Source: Microcoleus asticus IPMA8 (lineage in GTDB: Bacteria; Cyanobacteriota; Cyanobacteriia; Cyanobacteriales; Microcoleaceae). Taken from it: a DNA stretch of 64,000 nucleotides. Below, piece after piece: positions 16,734 to 24,950 of this stretch. A program made the position numbers and the translations under genes. Within the stretch, counting starts at the first letter, position 1, and every line of letters starts with the position of its first letter. Below the pieces are notes generated by a model. That model was not told where the DNA came from. It worked only from the letters and a program-made list of their open reading frames with translations, and made no database searches. The DNA is taken from the NCBI RefSeq assembly GCF_013179805.1, contig NZ_SRRZ01000001.1, positions 98,335 through 162,334 of the forward strand, given 5' to 3'.

Positions 16734-18452
16734 CTAAAAAATATTGAACAACCGAAATATTCCTAACAGCGGGCTTAAAGGAGAGAGAGTCCCGCCTACA
16801 TTATCCGAGAACGTAGCGCGGCCCGATCGCCTTACCATAATTACATCATTATTTTGCAGTTTGGGATTAGTTTCCTCATTAGCTGTTGCGGAAAAATTAA
16901 CCTTAACAGTTAACTGCGAAACAGTGCCGTTAGGATTGAGGCGAATTAAATTCACCGAATCCATTTCGGCCCGCGCTTTATTAAAACCTCCCGCTGCTAC
17001 CAGCGCTTGATTTAAAGTAGTATTGGGCAGCACCGCAATCGCTCCCGGTTTCACAACTTCTCCCACAATGTTCACCTTAATCGTATCAGGTGAAAAATTA
17101 GAATTAGCCACTTGATCGTCTTGAGCTGCATCGAGATTTTCGGCTTTGGGAACGATTACCGTATCTCCCTGTTGCAGCGTTAAATCTTGGGAGACATCTG
17201 CAGCTTCCAAAAGTTGCCACAAATTTACATTAATAATTTGTTCTGTACCCGCCCGTGTCAGGCGGCGAACTTGTATTTGTCTGATATCAGCTACCGGCGT
17301 AATGCCGCCCGCCATTTTAATTGCCCTCGTTACAGTTTGCTGCAAAACCGTTTCCCCGCCGTTTGTTTCGCTGGCAGCAAACAAACCCGAATTTGCACCC
17401 ATTTCATTGTCTTGTACCCTACTTTGAGCCTCTTTTGCCAAAGTATAAGTACCGGGGCGAGTTACTTCGCCCACCACAGCAATATTAATTGGTTGAGTGC
17501 TTTGTCCGGTAATATTAGCTACTGCTAAAGTCGGTGCTTCTTGGCGGTTGAGGCTCGTTACAGTGGGAATAAATATAGTATCGCCGTCGCGCAAAGTCAG
17601 ATCGGCCCGCAAATCGCCGTTTTGCAATAATTCCCACAAATCCACACTAATAATTTGTTCCCGTGCGTTGCGCTGGGGGCGGCGGATTTTGATTTGCCGC
17701 ACGTCTGCTGACTGCGTAATTCCGCCGGCCATTCGCAGAGCCCGCGATATCGTTGGCATTTGAGTTCCCATTTGCTCTGATGTGCCTCCGGGGCCTGCTG
17801 CTGAGGATATTGTATAGGCTCCGGGGCGGTTGATTTCGCCCGCGATCGCAATTTGCAAAGGACGCGGCGCCAGCAGTTTCAGGGTAATCCAAGGACGTTT
17901 AAGGTATTTGCCGTATTTGTCTTTAACAACATTAGAAGCTTGTTCTAAGGTCATCCCGTACACCGAAACGCTGCCAATTAACGGCAAACTCAAGGAACCG
18001 TCCGCCTGTACTTGGTGTTGACCGTTGGGGCCGCTGTATTCCGGGACGTTGAAGATGTCCATTTGAATACGATCGCCCGCTCCCAAAGTGTAAACTTCCG
18101 ATCGTACAGTTGAAGGTGTACTTGCCGGAAATTCGGGAAATCCCGGCACTGCGGGTACCGGTACAGGAACAGGAGAACCCGGAGGAGGAGGAGGAGGAGG
18201 CAAAAACTGGGCCGCCGCAGGAGATGAACCCACCGCCGCCAGCACTGACACTGTTAAACTTTGAACAATTAAACTTTTGACAGCATTGCGTGCCCAATAA
18301 CCCAGCTTGCAGCTTTTGCTGGAAACCTCTGCCTCAGCCCCTCTCCTTGCAGGAAAAGGGAGAAATTCTCCCCTTTCTCTCTCCGCGAAGGGGACAGAAG
18401 GGTGAGATTTTTTCTCAAGTTGCACGCCGTGCGAAGAACTTTTCACCACCAT
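16734..18452 (-). CDS. Polysaccharide export protein (Wza-like, SLBB repeats)
   Basis: 572 residues. The N-terminus contains a repeat-derived stretch (about residues 14-45, SVPFAERERGEFLPFPARRG) before a signal-like hydrophobic segment (AVKSLIVQSLTVSVLAAVGS, cleavage after AAA). Then comes a polyproline run, the Poly_export domain (YTLGAGDRIQMDIFNVPEYSG to about residue 195) and three SLBB-type domains near residues 205, 325 and 460 (IAVVGEVTRPGTYTL, VNIVGEVVKPGAIAVLPNTT). It would form the outer-membrane exit channel for exopolysaccharide. It lies 37 bases after cysC and before the Wzc-like gene, so the three are probably one transcript. The true start may be further in than the ATG used here. 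Confidence 0.9.
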   Translation of the reverse strand: MVVKSSSHGVQLEKKSHPSVPFAERERGEFLPFPARRGAEAEVSSKSCKLGYWARNAVKSLIVQSLTVSVLAAVGSSPAAAQFLPPPPPPPGSPVPVPVPAVPGFPEFPASTPSTVRSEVYTLGAGDRIQMDIFNVPEYSGPNGQHQVQADGSLSLPLIGSVSVYGMTLEQASNVVKDKYGKYLKRPWITLKLLAPRPLQIAIAGEINRPGAYTISSAAGPGGTSEQMGTQMPTISRALRMAGGITQSADVRQIKIRRPQRNAREQIISVDLWELLQNGDLRADLTLRDGDTIFIPTVTSLNRQEAPTLAVANITGQSTQPINIAVVGEVTRPGTYTLAKEAQSRVQDNEMGANSGLFAASETNGGETVLQQTVTRAIKMAGGITPVADIRQIQVRRLTRAGTEQIINVNLWQLLEAADVSQDLTLQQGDTVIVPKAENLDAAQDDQVANSNFSPDTIKVNIVGEVVKPGAIAVLPNTTLNQALVAAGGFNKARAEMDSVNLIRLNPNGTVSQLTVKVNFSATANEETNPKLQNNDVIMVRRSGRATFSDNVGGTLSPLSPLLGIFRLFNIF

Positions 18453-18489
18453 CGCTTTTTGCCCCTATCCTCATCCAACCCCGCCAACA

Positions 18490-19014
18490 TCAAATGTAAC
18501 CCAACTCTTCTAACTTGCTGAGAACTTTTTTAACACTCTCTTCCACACTTTCTCGCTCTGTGTAACAAATAATCTCAGGATTGAGCGGTTCTTCATAAGG
18601 ATCGTCAATTCCCGTAAAACCCTTAATTTCTCCTGCTCTAGCCTTAGCGTATAGCCCCTTGACATCGCGACCTTCACACACTTCTAACGGCGCTGTGACA
18701 TATACTTCAACAAAATTTGGCTCCATTGCTCTAATTTCGCCGCGAATTGCTCTGTAGGGGCTAATAGCTGCCGTGATTGCGGCTACTCCATTGCGGCTCA
18801 GCAGGTGAGCAACAAATCCAATCCGCCGAATATTAGTATCTCGGTCTTCTTGGCTAAATCCCAAACCTTTTGACAAGTTGGTGCGAACGACATCTCCATC
18901 CAATATTTCAACTTTGCAACCTCTTGCCTTCAGTTCGGGTTCTAGAGCTTTGGTGATAGTTGTCTTGCCGGAACCGCTCAGCCCGGTAAACCACAAAATA
19001 AAACCTTTTTCCAT
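18490..19014 (-). CDS. cysC: Adenylylsulfate (APS) kinase
   Basis: 174 residues, ATG start. Walker A GLSGSGKT at residues 11-18, then DGDVVRTNLSKGLGFSQEDR (APS-binding), a lid region (ISPYRAIRGEIRAM) and GIDDPYEEPLNPEI near the end are all typical. It phosphorylates APS to PAPS, the donor for sulfotransferases and for PAPS-dependent sulfate reduction. Placement 37 bases upstream of an exopolysaccharide export gene, not with sulfate-assimilation genes, suggests PAPS supply for sulfated polysaccharide; that link is inference. Confidence 0.93.
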   Translation of the reverse strand: MEKGFILWFTGLSGSGKTTITKALEPELKARGCKVEILDGDVVRTNLSKGLGFSQEDRDTNIRRIGFVAHLLSRNGVAAITAAISPYRAIRGEIRAMEPNFVEVYVTAPLEVCEGRDVKGLYAKARAGEIKGFTGIDDPYEEPLNPEIICYTERESVEESVKKVLSKLEELGYI

Positions 19015-19410
19015 TTTCAGCCGTTAATTACTAACTGGGAAATTATTAAGACGTAAAACTTTATAGATGCAGTTCCCTTTCTTCTATTATCGTTATTCGC
19101 GGTGTCATATTGGCAATATTGGAGCGCAAAAAATGAGAAATCAAAAGTTGCGATCGCTCCTGCAGTCATTTAGTAACAGAATTGTGCGCTCGCTGCATAA
19201 TTCCCGATTTATTATTTTTCAAGTCTTTACACACTAAAATTCAATTCGCGATCGCCAACGCCGAACATCTATCCGCAGGGTGCGCAGGGAACAGCTTCGC
19301 TTACATTCTGACACAATGGCAAACGCCGAACATCTATCCGCAGGGCTCACGGCACGGATTACCTGACTGAGCCTTTTGCAATAAACCTAAAATCTCAAAT
19401 AGTATTGCCT
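19015..19410. other. Spacer with a 24-bp direct repeat
   Basis: AACGCCGAACATCTATCCGC followed by AGGG occurs at 19257-19280 and again at 19322-19345, 65 bases apart. The region also carries a GCGATCGC site at 19248. It separates divergently transcribed cysC and the FAD oxidoreductase, so it must contain both promoters; I cannot place them. Confidence 0.6.
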
Positions 19411-21216
19411 ATGTCTTCCGTTTTGAAAGCAGATGTTTTGGTAGTGGGTGGCGGCACTGGCGGCACCGCTGCGGCCGTGCAAGCAGCCCGCCGAGGTGCC
19501 AAAACTATTTTAGTAAGCGAATTCCCCTGGCTGGGAGGAATGCTGACTTCGGCTGGCGTTTCGGCCCCTGATGGCAACGAATTAGCAGCTTTTCAAACTG
19601 GTTTGTGGGGCGCGTTTTTGCGGGAACTCCAGCAGCGACAGCCGGGAGGTTTGGATTGGGGCTGGGTAAGTTTTTTTACTTACGATCCCCGCACCGGTGC
19701 TGAAATTTTCGCTGATTGGGTTAAATGTTTGCCGAACTTGCACTGGATTTCTGGACAAATTGCTCAAGATGTGATCATAGAAGGCGATCGCATTTCTGGC
19801 GTTCAGTTTGCAGATTTTACGGTTTCGGCCAAAATCACTTTAGATGCAACGGAATTGGGAGATTTGCTGGCTTTAGCGGAAGTTAGACACCGCTGGGGTT
19901 GGGAATTCCAAGCCGAGTGGGGAGAACCCAGCGCGCCGGCTGCCTCTAATGCTCTCACAGAGCGCTATTCGGTGCAAGCTCCGACTTGGGTGGCAATCAT
20001 GCAGGATTTTGGCGAAGGTGCGGTTGCACCAGAAATTCCCGCGCCGCCTGTTGACAATCCCGATCGATTTACTGGTGCTTGGGACGGCTACACTCCCGAA
20101 CAATTTCTCAATTACGGCAGGCTTCCGGGCGGATTGTTGATGATTAATTGGCCGATTCGAGGTAATGATTATGGTGAAGGAGTCGATCGACTCATTAAAT
20201 CTGAAGCATCTCGACAAGAATTCCTGCAAGAAAGTCTCTGGCACAGTCAAAGTTTCGCCCGCTTCATTCAAACGCAACTCGGCCCCCGCTACGGTTTAGC
20301 AGAGAATATTTTCCCGATTTCAACGACGATCGAAAATCAACAAAATTCTTCCCTTCTTCCTTCCTTTGCCTTACATCCTTACTACCGAGAAAGTCGGCGC
20401 TTGCGAGGGATAAGTACAGTCAGAGAACAAGATATTTTGCCTATTGTCGGTGGAAGAGTCGCGAAGTTGCCGATAAATTCTGAGGGAATTTGCGAAGCGG
20501 TGGCTATCGGCAACTATGCCAACGACCACCACTACACCAGTGGCGACATTCCCTTGCAGCCCAAATCCATCCGCTGGGGCGGCCGCTGGACGGGAACTCC
20601 GTTTACCATTCCTTACAGCGCGCTAATTCCTGGGAGTACAGACGGTTTGCTAGTCTGCGAAAAAAATATTTCCGTCTCTCACATCGCCAACGGTGCAACT
20701 CGCTTACAACCGACGGTAATGAATATTGGACAGGCGGCGGGGATGGCGGCGGCTTTGTGCGCGGAATCTGGATGTCAGCCGCGGGAGTTGCCGGTGAGAG
20801 TTTTGCAGGAAGCTTTGCTGCAAGATTCCGAGGCGAGTGCGGCAGTTATTCCCTTATTTAATTTGACACGGGATCGATCGGACTGGCTGGATTGGCAACG
20901 CTATTATATCGATCGACCTCAAGCATATCCCGCCAGCGGCGAATGTCCTTTCTCAGTAGAGAAACAAAGCAGTCAAACAGCAAATACTCACAGCGAATTT
21001 TCGGGGATTTTCCGCCGCCTCGGCGAACAAGACTGGACGCTAATGCTGACAAGCCCCACATCCTTAGCCGGTCAAACTTGGCAACTCGTGACTTTGGACT
21101 CAGAAACCGACAGATTTTTACAGAAGTGCGAAACCGAAAAGCCTCTGACAGTATGGGGCAGGCTGAATTTTGCTGGTGCTTGGCTACTGTCGGTATCAGT
21201 AGAATTGAAGAGGTAA
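19411..21216 (+). CDS. FAD-dependent oxidoreductase
   Basis: Start set at ATG 19411 (601 residues). The Rossmann dinucleotide motif ADVLVVGGGTGGTAAAVQAA is at residues 8-27, followed by LVSEFPWLGGMLTSAGVSAP, characteristic of the FAD_oxidored family (PF12831 type). Further conserved stretches are LDATELGDLLALAEVR and, near residue 415, NGATRLQPTVMNIGQAAGMAAAL, the second FAD-contacting loop. The C-terminal 100 residues are beta-rich with no clear family. No signal peptide. The substrate is unknown, and the gene is not in an operon with a recognised pathway. Confidence 0.85.
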   Translation: MSSVLKADVLVVGGGTGGTAAAVQAARRGAKTILVSEFPWLGGMLTSAGVSAPDGNELAAFQTGLWGAFLRELQQRQPGGLDWGWVSFFTYDPRTGAEIFADWVKCLPNLHWISGQIAQDVIIEGDRISGVQFADFTVSAKITLDATELGDLLALAEVRHRWGWEFQAEWGEPSAPAASNALTERYSVQAPTWVAIMQDFGEGAVAPEIPAPPVDNPDRFTGAWDGYTPEQFLNYGRLPGGLLMINWPIRGNDYGEGVDRLIKSEASRQEFLQESLWHSQSFARFIQTQLGPRYGLAENIFPISTTIENQQNSSLLPSFALHPYYRESRRLRGISTVREQDILPIVGGRVAKLPINSEGICEAVAIGNYANDHHYTSGDIPLQPKSIRWGGRWTGTPFTIPYSALIPGSTDGLLVCEKNISVSHIANGATRLQPTVMNIGQAAGMAAALCAESGCQPRELPVRVLQEALLQDSEASAAVIPLFNLTRDRSDWLDWQRYYIDRPQAYPASGECPFSVEKQSSQTANTHSEFSGIFRRLGEQDWTLMLTSPTSLAGQTWQLVTLDSETDRFLQKCETEKPLTVWGRLNFAGAWLLSVSVELKR

Positions 21217-21274
21217 GGTTTTTTGCAGAGATCCGAAAATTGCAGAGATATCTATCCTGATCGATCGGGGCAAG

Positions 21275-21280
21275 TCCGTA
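21275..21280 (+). promoter_or_regulatory. Possible DIF1-like motif upstream of patX
   Basis: TCCGTA lies 32 bases before the patX ATG. The published DIF1 consensus for heterocyst-associated promoters is TCCGGA, reported within 69 nt upstream of patX genes. One base differs here and I find no well-spaced -10 hexamer, so this is tentative. Confidence 0.3.
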
Positions 21281-21312
21281 TCACGTAATAGACACTGACA
21301 CGGATACTACCC

Positions 21313-21540
21313 ATGCAAACCTACACTGCAATTGCTTTACTGAGCCTGTTGGGCATTACCTTGAGTGCCAATGCCGCTCGAGCTGTTGAATCTCCACTCG
21401 CAATGCTCGAAACTGCCACCCCCCAATATATGTTATCCGCCCAAACTCAACAAAAGGCCGAGCGCGTTCCTCACAGGGGCAGCGGACGCAGGGATTTTAC
21501 CGAGCCTAATGTTTACACTCATCCGCTACAAGATTTCTAA
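21313..21540 (+). CDS. patX: PatX, RGSGR-containing HetR-inhibitor peptide precursor
   Basis: 75 residues. The hydrophobic N-terminus (TAIALLSLLGITLSANAARA) looks like a signal peptide cleaved near residue 24. HRGSGRR lies at residues 54-60; RGSGR is the pentapeptide that binds HetR and blocks its DNA binding in Anabaena (PatS, HetN, PatX). The two conserved regions described for PatX, a hydrophobic leader and the RGSGR motif near the C-terminus, are both present, and hetR follows 0.7 kb downstream on the same strand. Processing presumably releases a diffusible peptide. The identification rests on a short motif, but the hetR neighbourhood makes chance unlikely. Confidence 0.85.
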   Translation: MQTYTAIALLSLLGITLSANAARAVESPLAMLETATPQYMLSAQTQQKAERVPHRGSGRRDFTEPNVYTHPLQDF

Positions 21541-22253
21541 TGGCAATGGACGTAAGCGATTATCACCACTGACTTGGTTCGGGCTGTTGATTCGAGCGAT
21601 CGGATTTTCTGGGATTCTATTTTTTGAGCTTAAGCGACAACTGCACTTTTTGTTGACAGTTATGAGGATATTGTTTTGTGTGTGATAGATGATAGCATAT
21701 AAACCTGGAACCGCCATCTATCTAGATATAGATTCTAGTATATGGCGGTTTTGTATTGAAAACTCTTCAATTAAACAGGAATTACCCACAGGCCTGGCAG
21801 CATCCGGGTTTTTCAACCGATATTCCTCGCCCTCCACCCCTTATTTTGATCGAACCGGGTTTTCATCCATAACTATTCAAACATTATCAGCTCGGAGTCG
21901 CCTCAAATTCCTCCGATCGCAACAGTTATTTACTGTTTCCCCGCCGCAGGTGGGGTTTAATTTTCAATGGCTGCACTATAATTAACGTGCGATAACTAAT
22001 TTATATATAGGTAAACTGTCAGCGCAGAGGGTGCAGCAATCTACTTAAATTCGCCACCAATAAGAACCACTTATGCGGTGTGGATCGCCTTTAAGCCCAT
22101 GCCCCTGTTACCTCAGGGAAATTAACTAACCTGAATATTAGGGTAGCTGGTAAGCTTTCCGGCGACAGTCGGCTATGCTTGATTCGGCGCTCTCGCAATA
22201 ATTTAATGGAGGACGACAAGATGCCTCCAAGTTTGGCTATTTCGGGGATAGTG
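21541..22253. other. patX-hetR intergenic region
   Basis: About 710 bases. It holds the hairpin at 21709-21750 and, close to hetR, GGAGG at 22208 and GGGGA at 22244. A 98-codon plus-strand frame (21689-21985) is open but unlike any protein I know. In Anabaena hetR has several start sites over a long leader, so this stretch probably carries the hetR promoters; I could not place a specific HetR- or NtcA-binding site. Confidence 0.5.
21709..21750 (+). terminator. Hairpin between patX and hetR
   Basis: AACCGCCAT at 21709-21717 pairs with ATGGCGGTT at 21742-21750, extended by AT-rich imperfect pairs, and is followed by TTGTATTG. A candidate patX terminator or processing site. Confidence 0.4.
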
Positions 22254-23159
22254 ATGAAAAATGACTCTTTGGATCTGGTCAAAAGCCTCAGCCCTAGTGC
22301 AATGGATCAGATCATGCTATATCTGGCGTTTAGCGCCATGAGAACCAGTGGGCACAGGCACGGGGCGTTTCTAGACGCGGCCGCAACGGCGGCTAAGTGT
22401 GCTATTTACATGACCTATATTGAGGAGAAAAACAACCTGCGGATGACCGGACACTTGCATCACATTGAGCCTAAACGGGTGAAGGTGATTGTGGAGGAAG
22501 TCCAGGAAGCTCTGACTCAAGGAAAATTGCTGAAAATGTTGGGTTCCCAAGAACCTCGATATTTGATTCAGTTTCCTTACGTCTGGCTGGAACAGTATGG
22601 TTGGTTGCCGGGACGCCCTCGCATTCCGGGAAACAGCTTGACTGCGGATGAAAAAAAATATCTCGAAGGCAAAATTCCTCCGAATCCCCCTGACGCTCAA
22701 CTGATCAATTCTTTTCAGTTTATGGAGTTGATCGAGTTTCTGCACAGGCGATCGCAAGAAGATATGCCTCCAGAAAGGCGAATGCCTTTGAGCGAAGCTT
22801 TAGCAGAACACATCAAGCGGCGCTTGATCTATTCGGGAACAGTTACTCGCATTGATGCTCCTTGGGGAATGCCGTTTTATGCCCTCAGCCGCGCTACTTA
22901 CTCTCCGGCAGAGCAGGAAGAGCGGACATTTACTATGGTGGAGGATACAGCTAGATATTTCCGGCTGATGAAGGATTGGGCGGAAAAACAACCGAAGGTG
23001 ATGCGAGTTATGGAGACTTTGGATATTCCGCCGGAACGCCTCGACCAAGCGCTTGAGGAATTAGATGAGATTATTCGCAATTGGGCCGATCGCTATCACA
23101 AGCAGGGCGAACCGACGATGATTGTACAAATGGTTTTTGGGCCGCAAGACGACGCTTAG
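22254..23159 (+). CDS. hetR: HetR, master regulator of heterocyst/pattern differentiation
   Basis: Start set at ATG 22254 (MKNDSLDLVKSLSPSAMDQ), 301 residues against 299 in Anabaena, with GGGGA 6 bases upstream; the in-frame upstream ATGs would add a non-homologous leader. The N-terminal DNA-binding region is nearly invariant (AMDQIMLYLAFSAMRTSGHR, HGAFLDAAATAAKCAIYMTY). The central flap carries SFQFMELIEFLHRRSQED and PLSEALAEHIKRRLIYSG, including the serines near 153 and 180 that match the Ser152/Ser179 region of Anabaena HetR. The C-terminal hood domain, which receives RGSGR peptides, has VEDTARYFRLMKDWAE and LDIPPERLDQALEELDEII. It forms a dimer that activates differentiation genes and its own promoter. 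HetR also occurs in filamentous strains without heterocysts. Confidence 0.97.
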   Translation: MKNDSLDLVKSLSPSAMDQIMLYLAFSAMRTSGHRHGAFLDAAATAAKCAIYMTYIEEKNNLRMTGHLHHIEPKRVKVIVEEVQEALTQGKLLKMLGSQEPRYLIQFPYVWLEQYGWLPGRPRIPGNSLTADEKKYLEGKIPPNPPDAQLINSFQFMELIEFLHRRSQEDMPPERRMPLSEALAEHIKRRLIYSGTVTRIDAPWGMPFYALSRATYSPAEQEERTFTMVEDTARYFRLMKDWAEKQPKVMRVMETLDIPPERLDQALEELDEIIRNWADRYHKQGEPTMIVQMVFGPQDDA

Positions 23160-23242
23160 TTCGATTAGTTATTAATCATTAGTCATGAGTTGATTGCTGG
23201 AGACTAATGATTAATAACTAATAACTAATAGCCCTGAAGGAC

Positions 23243-23309
23243 GAAACCGGGTTTTTTTCAAAAAATACTGCGTTAATGCCTTGAATTATCGTAAAAAAGT
23301 CGGTTTCTT
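23243..23309. repeat. GAAACCGGGTTT inverted-pair repeat
   Basis: GAAACCGGGTTTTTTT at 23243 faces AAAAAAGTCGGTTTCTT ending at 23309 across about 35 bases. Same family as 30252-30317 and 41997-42061. It lies between convergent hetR and the DUF92 gene and could end both transcripts. Confidence 0.7.
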
Positions 23310-23334
23310 GGGTCGCGAATGCGTCCAGGATTAA

Positions 23335-24147
23335 CTAAGCTAAAAAAGCTCTCCAGGTCGCCGCTAAAACGATCGCTGCGATCGCTCCTATGAGTGTATT
23401 AAAAAAATTTACTACCTCGTTCGTTAGCCACTCAAACTTTGATTGCACCGTCGCTCCAATCACGCTCTCGATGTTCGTGGCAATAAAAGCTGCAACAACA
23501 CAAAAAACAATTCCTGTCAAGTCAATTAAACCGACTGCCCAACTCAACAGCGCAATCAGAATTGAGCCGACAATACCCGCAATTGTTCCTTCCAAACTTA
23601 CGGCCCCTTCCGTACCCCTAGGTACAGGCTGCAAGCTGGTAATCAAAAAAGTCCGCTTCCCGTAAGCTTTGCCGATTTCGCTGGCGCAGGTATCGGAAAG
23701 TTTGGTGCAAAAACTCGCCGCGTAACCCAGCAATAACAGGGAAATAGCATCTTGCGGCACAGGCATCTTGCCTGTCTCTCCTAAAATAGATAATGCCAAA
23801 ACTCCCACAGCACAAAGAGTAGCGGTTAAAGCAGAACCCCAGACATTTTCCGGGCCTCGGGCGCCTGAACGCTTTTCAGCTATGCCTTCTGCTTCTTTTT
23901 GGGCTTTGCCGATGCTGGTAACTCCCGATCCGACAAGAAAGTAAAACATCACCACAGCATAGCCTTGCCATCCCAAACAGCCCCAGATGAGGACGCCCAA
24001 TACCCAGCCGTGAAATTGGCCAGCGGGAGTGAGCAATTTTTTAGGAGCAATGGTGCCGATCGCGAGTAAAACTGTATTTAGGGCGATCGCCACCAACCAA
24101 GGATTAGACCAAGATAAATAATTAAAGAACAATTCTGAATTCTGCAT
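23335..24147 (-). CDS. DUF92 family membrane protein (VTE6/phytyl-phosphate kinase-like)
   Basis: 270 residues, ATG with GGAGG 8 bases upstream. About six to seven hydrophobic segments, with conserved GQFHGWVLGVLIWG, ARGPENVWGSALTA, YAASFCTKLSDTCASEIGKAYG and ATNIESVIGATVQ, identify the DUF92/TIGR00297 family. The plant member VTE6 phosphorylates phytyl phosphate for tocopherol and phylloquinone recycling, and cyanobacterial homologues are thought to do the same in the thylakoid membrane. An in-frame GETGKMPVPQD at about residues 124-134 derives from a dispersed DNA repeat (ACAGGCAAGATGCCTGT). Its start lies only 11 bases from the divergent VOC gene. Confidence 0.85.
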   Translation of the reverse strand: MQNSELFFNYLSWSNPWLVAIALNTVLLAIGTIAPKKLLTPAGQFHGWVLGVLIWGCLGWQGYAVVMFYFLVGSGVTSIGKAQKEAEGIAEKRSGARGPENVWGSALTATLCAVGVLALSILGETGKMPVPQDAISLLLLGYAASFCTKLSDTCASEIGKAYGKRTFLITSLQPVPRGTEGAVSLEGTIAGIVGSILIALLSWAVGLIDLTGIVFCVVAAFIATNIESVIGATVQSKFEWLTNEVVNFFNTLIGAIAAIVLAATWRAFLA

Positions 24148-24158
24148 TTAGTACCTCC

Positions 24159-24590
24159 ATGAGCCAAGTCTTATTTCATCTTGCCTTCCCCGTGACCGAT
24201 ATTGCGCAAACAAAAGCCTTCTATGTAGACGGGCTCGGCTGCGAACTAGGTCGCGAATCGCCGAATTCTGCGATTATGGGTTTGTGCGGCCATCAAATTG
24301 TCGCCCACGTCAGCCACGAACCTTTGACGCCTCAGCGAGGCATTTATCCCCGGCATTTTGGGTTAATTTTTACTTCCGAAGCTGACTGGGAAGGGTTGCT
24401 AGAAAAAGCCCAGCAAAACCACTTAAATTTCTATCAAGAACCGAGACGGCGATTTGTCGGTTTGCCTACAGAGCACCGTACTTTCTTCTTAGAAGACCCT
24501 TTCCACAATATACTGGAGTTCAAGTATTACTGTGAAGCTGAAGCAATTTTTGGCCGCAGCGAATACGCTGAAGTTGGCGACGCTATTTAG
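24159..24590 (+). CDS. VOC family (glyoxalase-like) protein
   Basis: 143 residues. Two beta-alpha-beta-beta-beta halves are seen: VLFHLAFPVTDIAQTKAFYVDGLGCELGR at residues 4-32 and HFGLIFTSEADWEGLLEKA further on, ending with RTFFLEDPFHNILEFKYY. The His at residue 7 and the Glu of LEFKYY are in the usual metal-ligand positions. This fold covers glyoxalase I, dioxygenases and resistance proteins; the specific reaction cannot be told. Because the divergent DUF92 start is 11 bases away, its promoter must lie inside the DUF92 coding region. Confidence 0.85.
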   Translation: MSQVLFHLAFPVTDIAQTKAFYVDGLGCELGRESPNSAIMGLCGHQIVAHVSHEPLTPQRGIYPRHFGLIFTSEADWEGLLEKAQQNHLNFYQEPRRRFVGLPTEHRTFFLEDPFHNILEFKYYCEAEAIFGRSEYAEVGDAI

Positions 24591-24950
24591 TAGTAGACCT
24601 CTCCAATAATTATGGAACAGGCATATTGCTTGTTCAAGACTGTCTTTTATGGAGATGTCTAGTAGTCTCTTAGGGTGCGCAAGTCGATTTGAGGTTTGAG
24701 ATTTTAGATTGAAGAATTGACTCCACTGATGAATCGGGGAGGTTGAACTTTGGTTTAAAAGTTTTAGTCATAATTCGGGTGCGTCAGAATAGAGTTATTT
24801 TTTCTGTAAGTGAGAAATTCTCTGCTGACGCACCCTACAAGTTAATCATCAGACAATATTGCAAAAGTCGCAAACTATCTTAAAATACCTCTGTATTTCA
24901 TCTTCGTTGATGTGCGATTTCCCTATCAATTAAAGATTTATGCAATAAGT
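24591..24950. other. Spacer with a GGGTGCGTCAG hairpin
   Basis: No gene seen. GGGTGCGTCAG at 24777-24787 pairs with CTGACGCACCC at 24825-24835, also with imperfect inner pairing (GAATAGAG/ATTCTCTG). It sits between convergent genes (VOC and lipase), so it may serve as a bidirectional terminator or be a small repeat element. Confidence 0.6.

Noticed and set aside
21689..21985. 98-codon frame between patX and hetR
   Set aside because: Starts in the hairpin region and has no coherent protein features.
22206..22253. Earlier hetR starts (ATG 22206, ATG 22221)
   Set aside because: GGAGG before 22221 is attractive, but known HetR proteins begin at MxNDxDL, matching ATG 22254.
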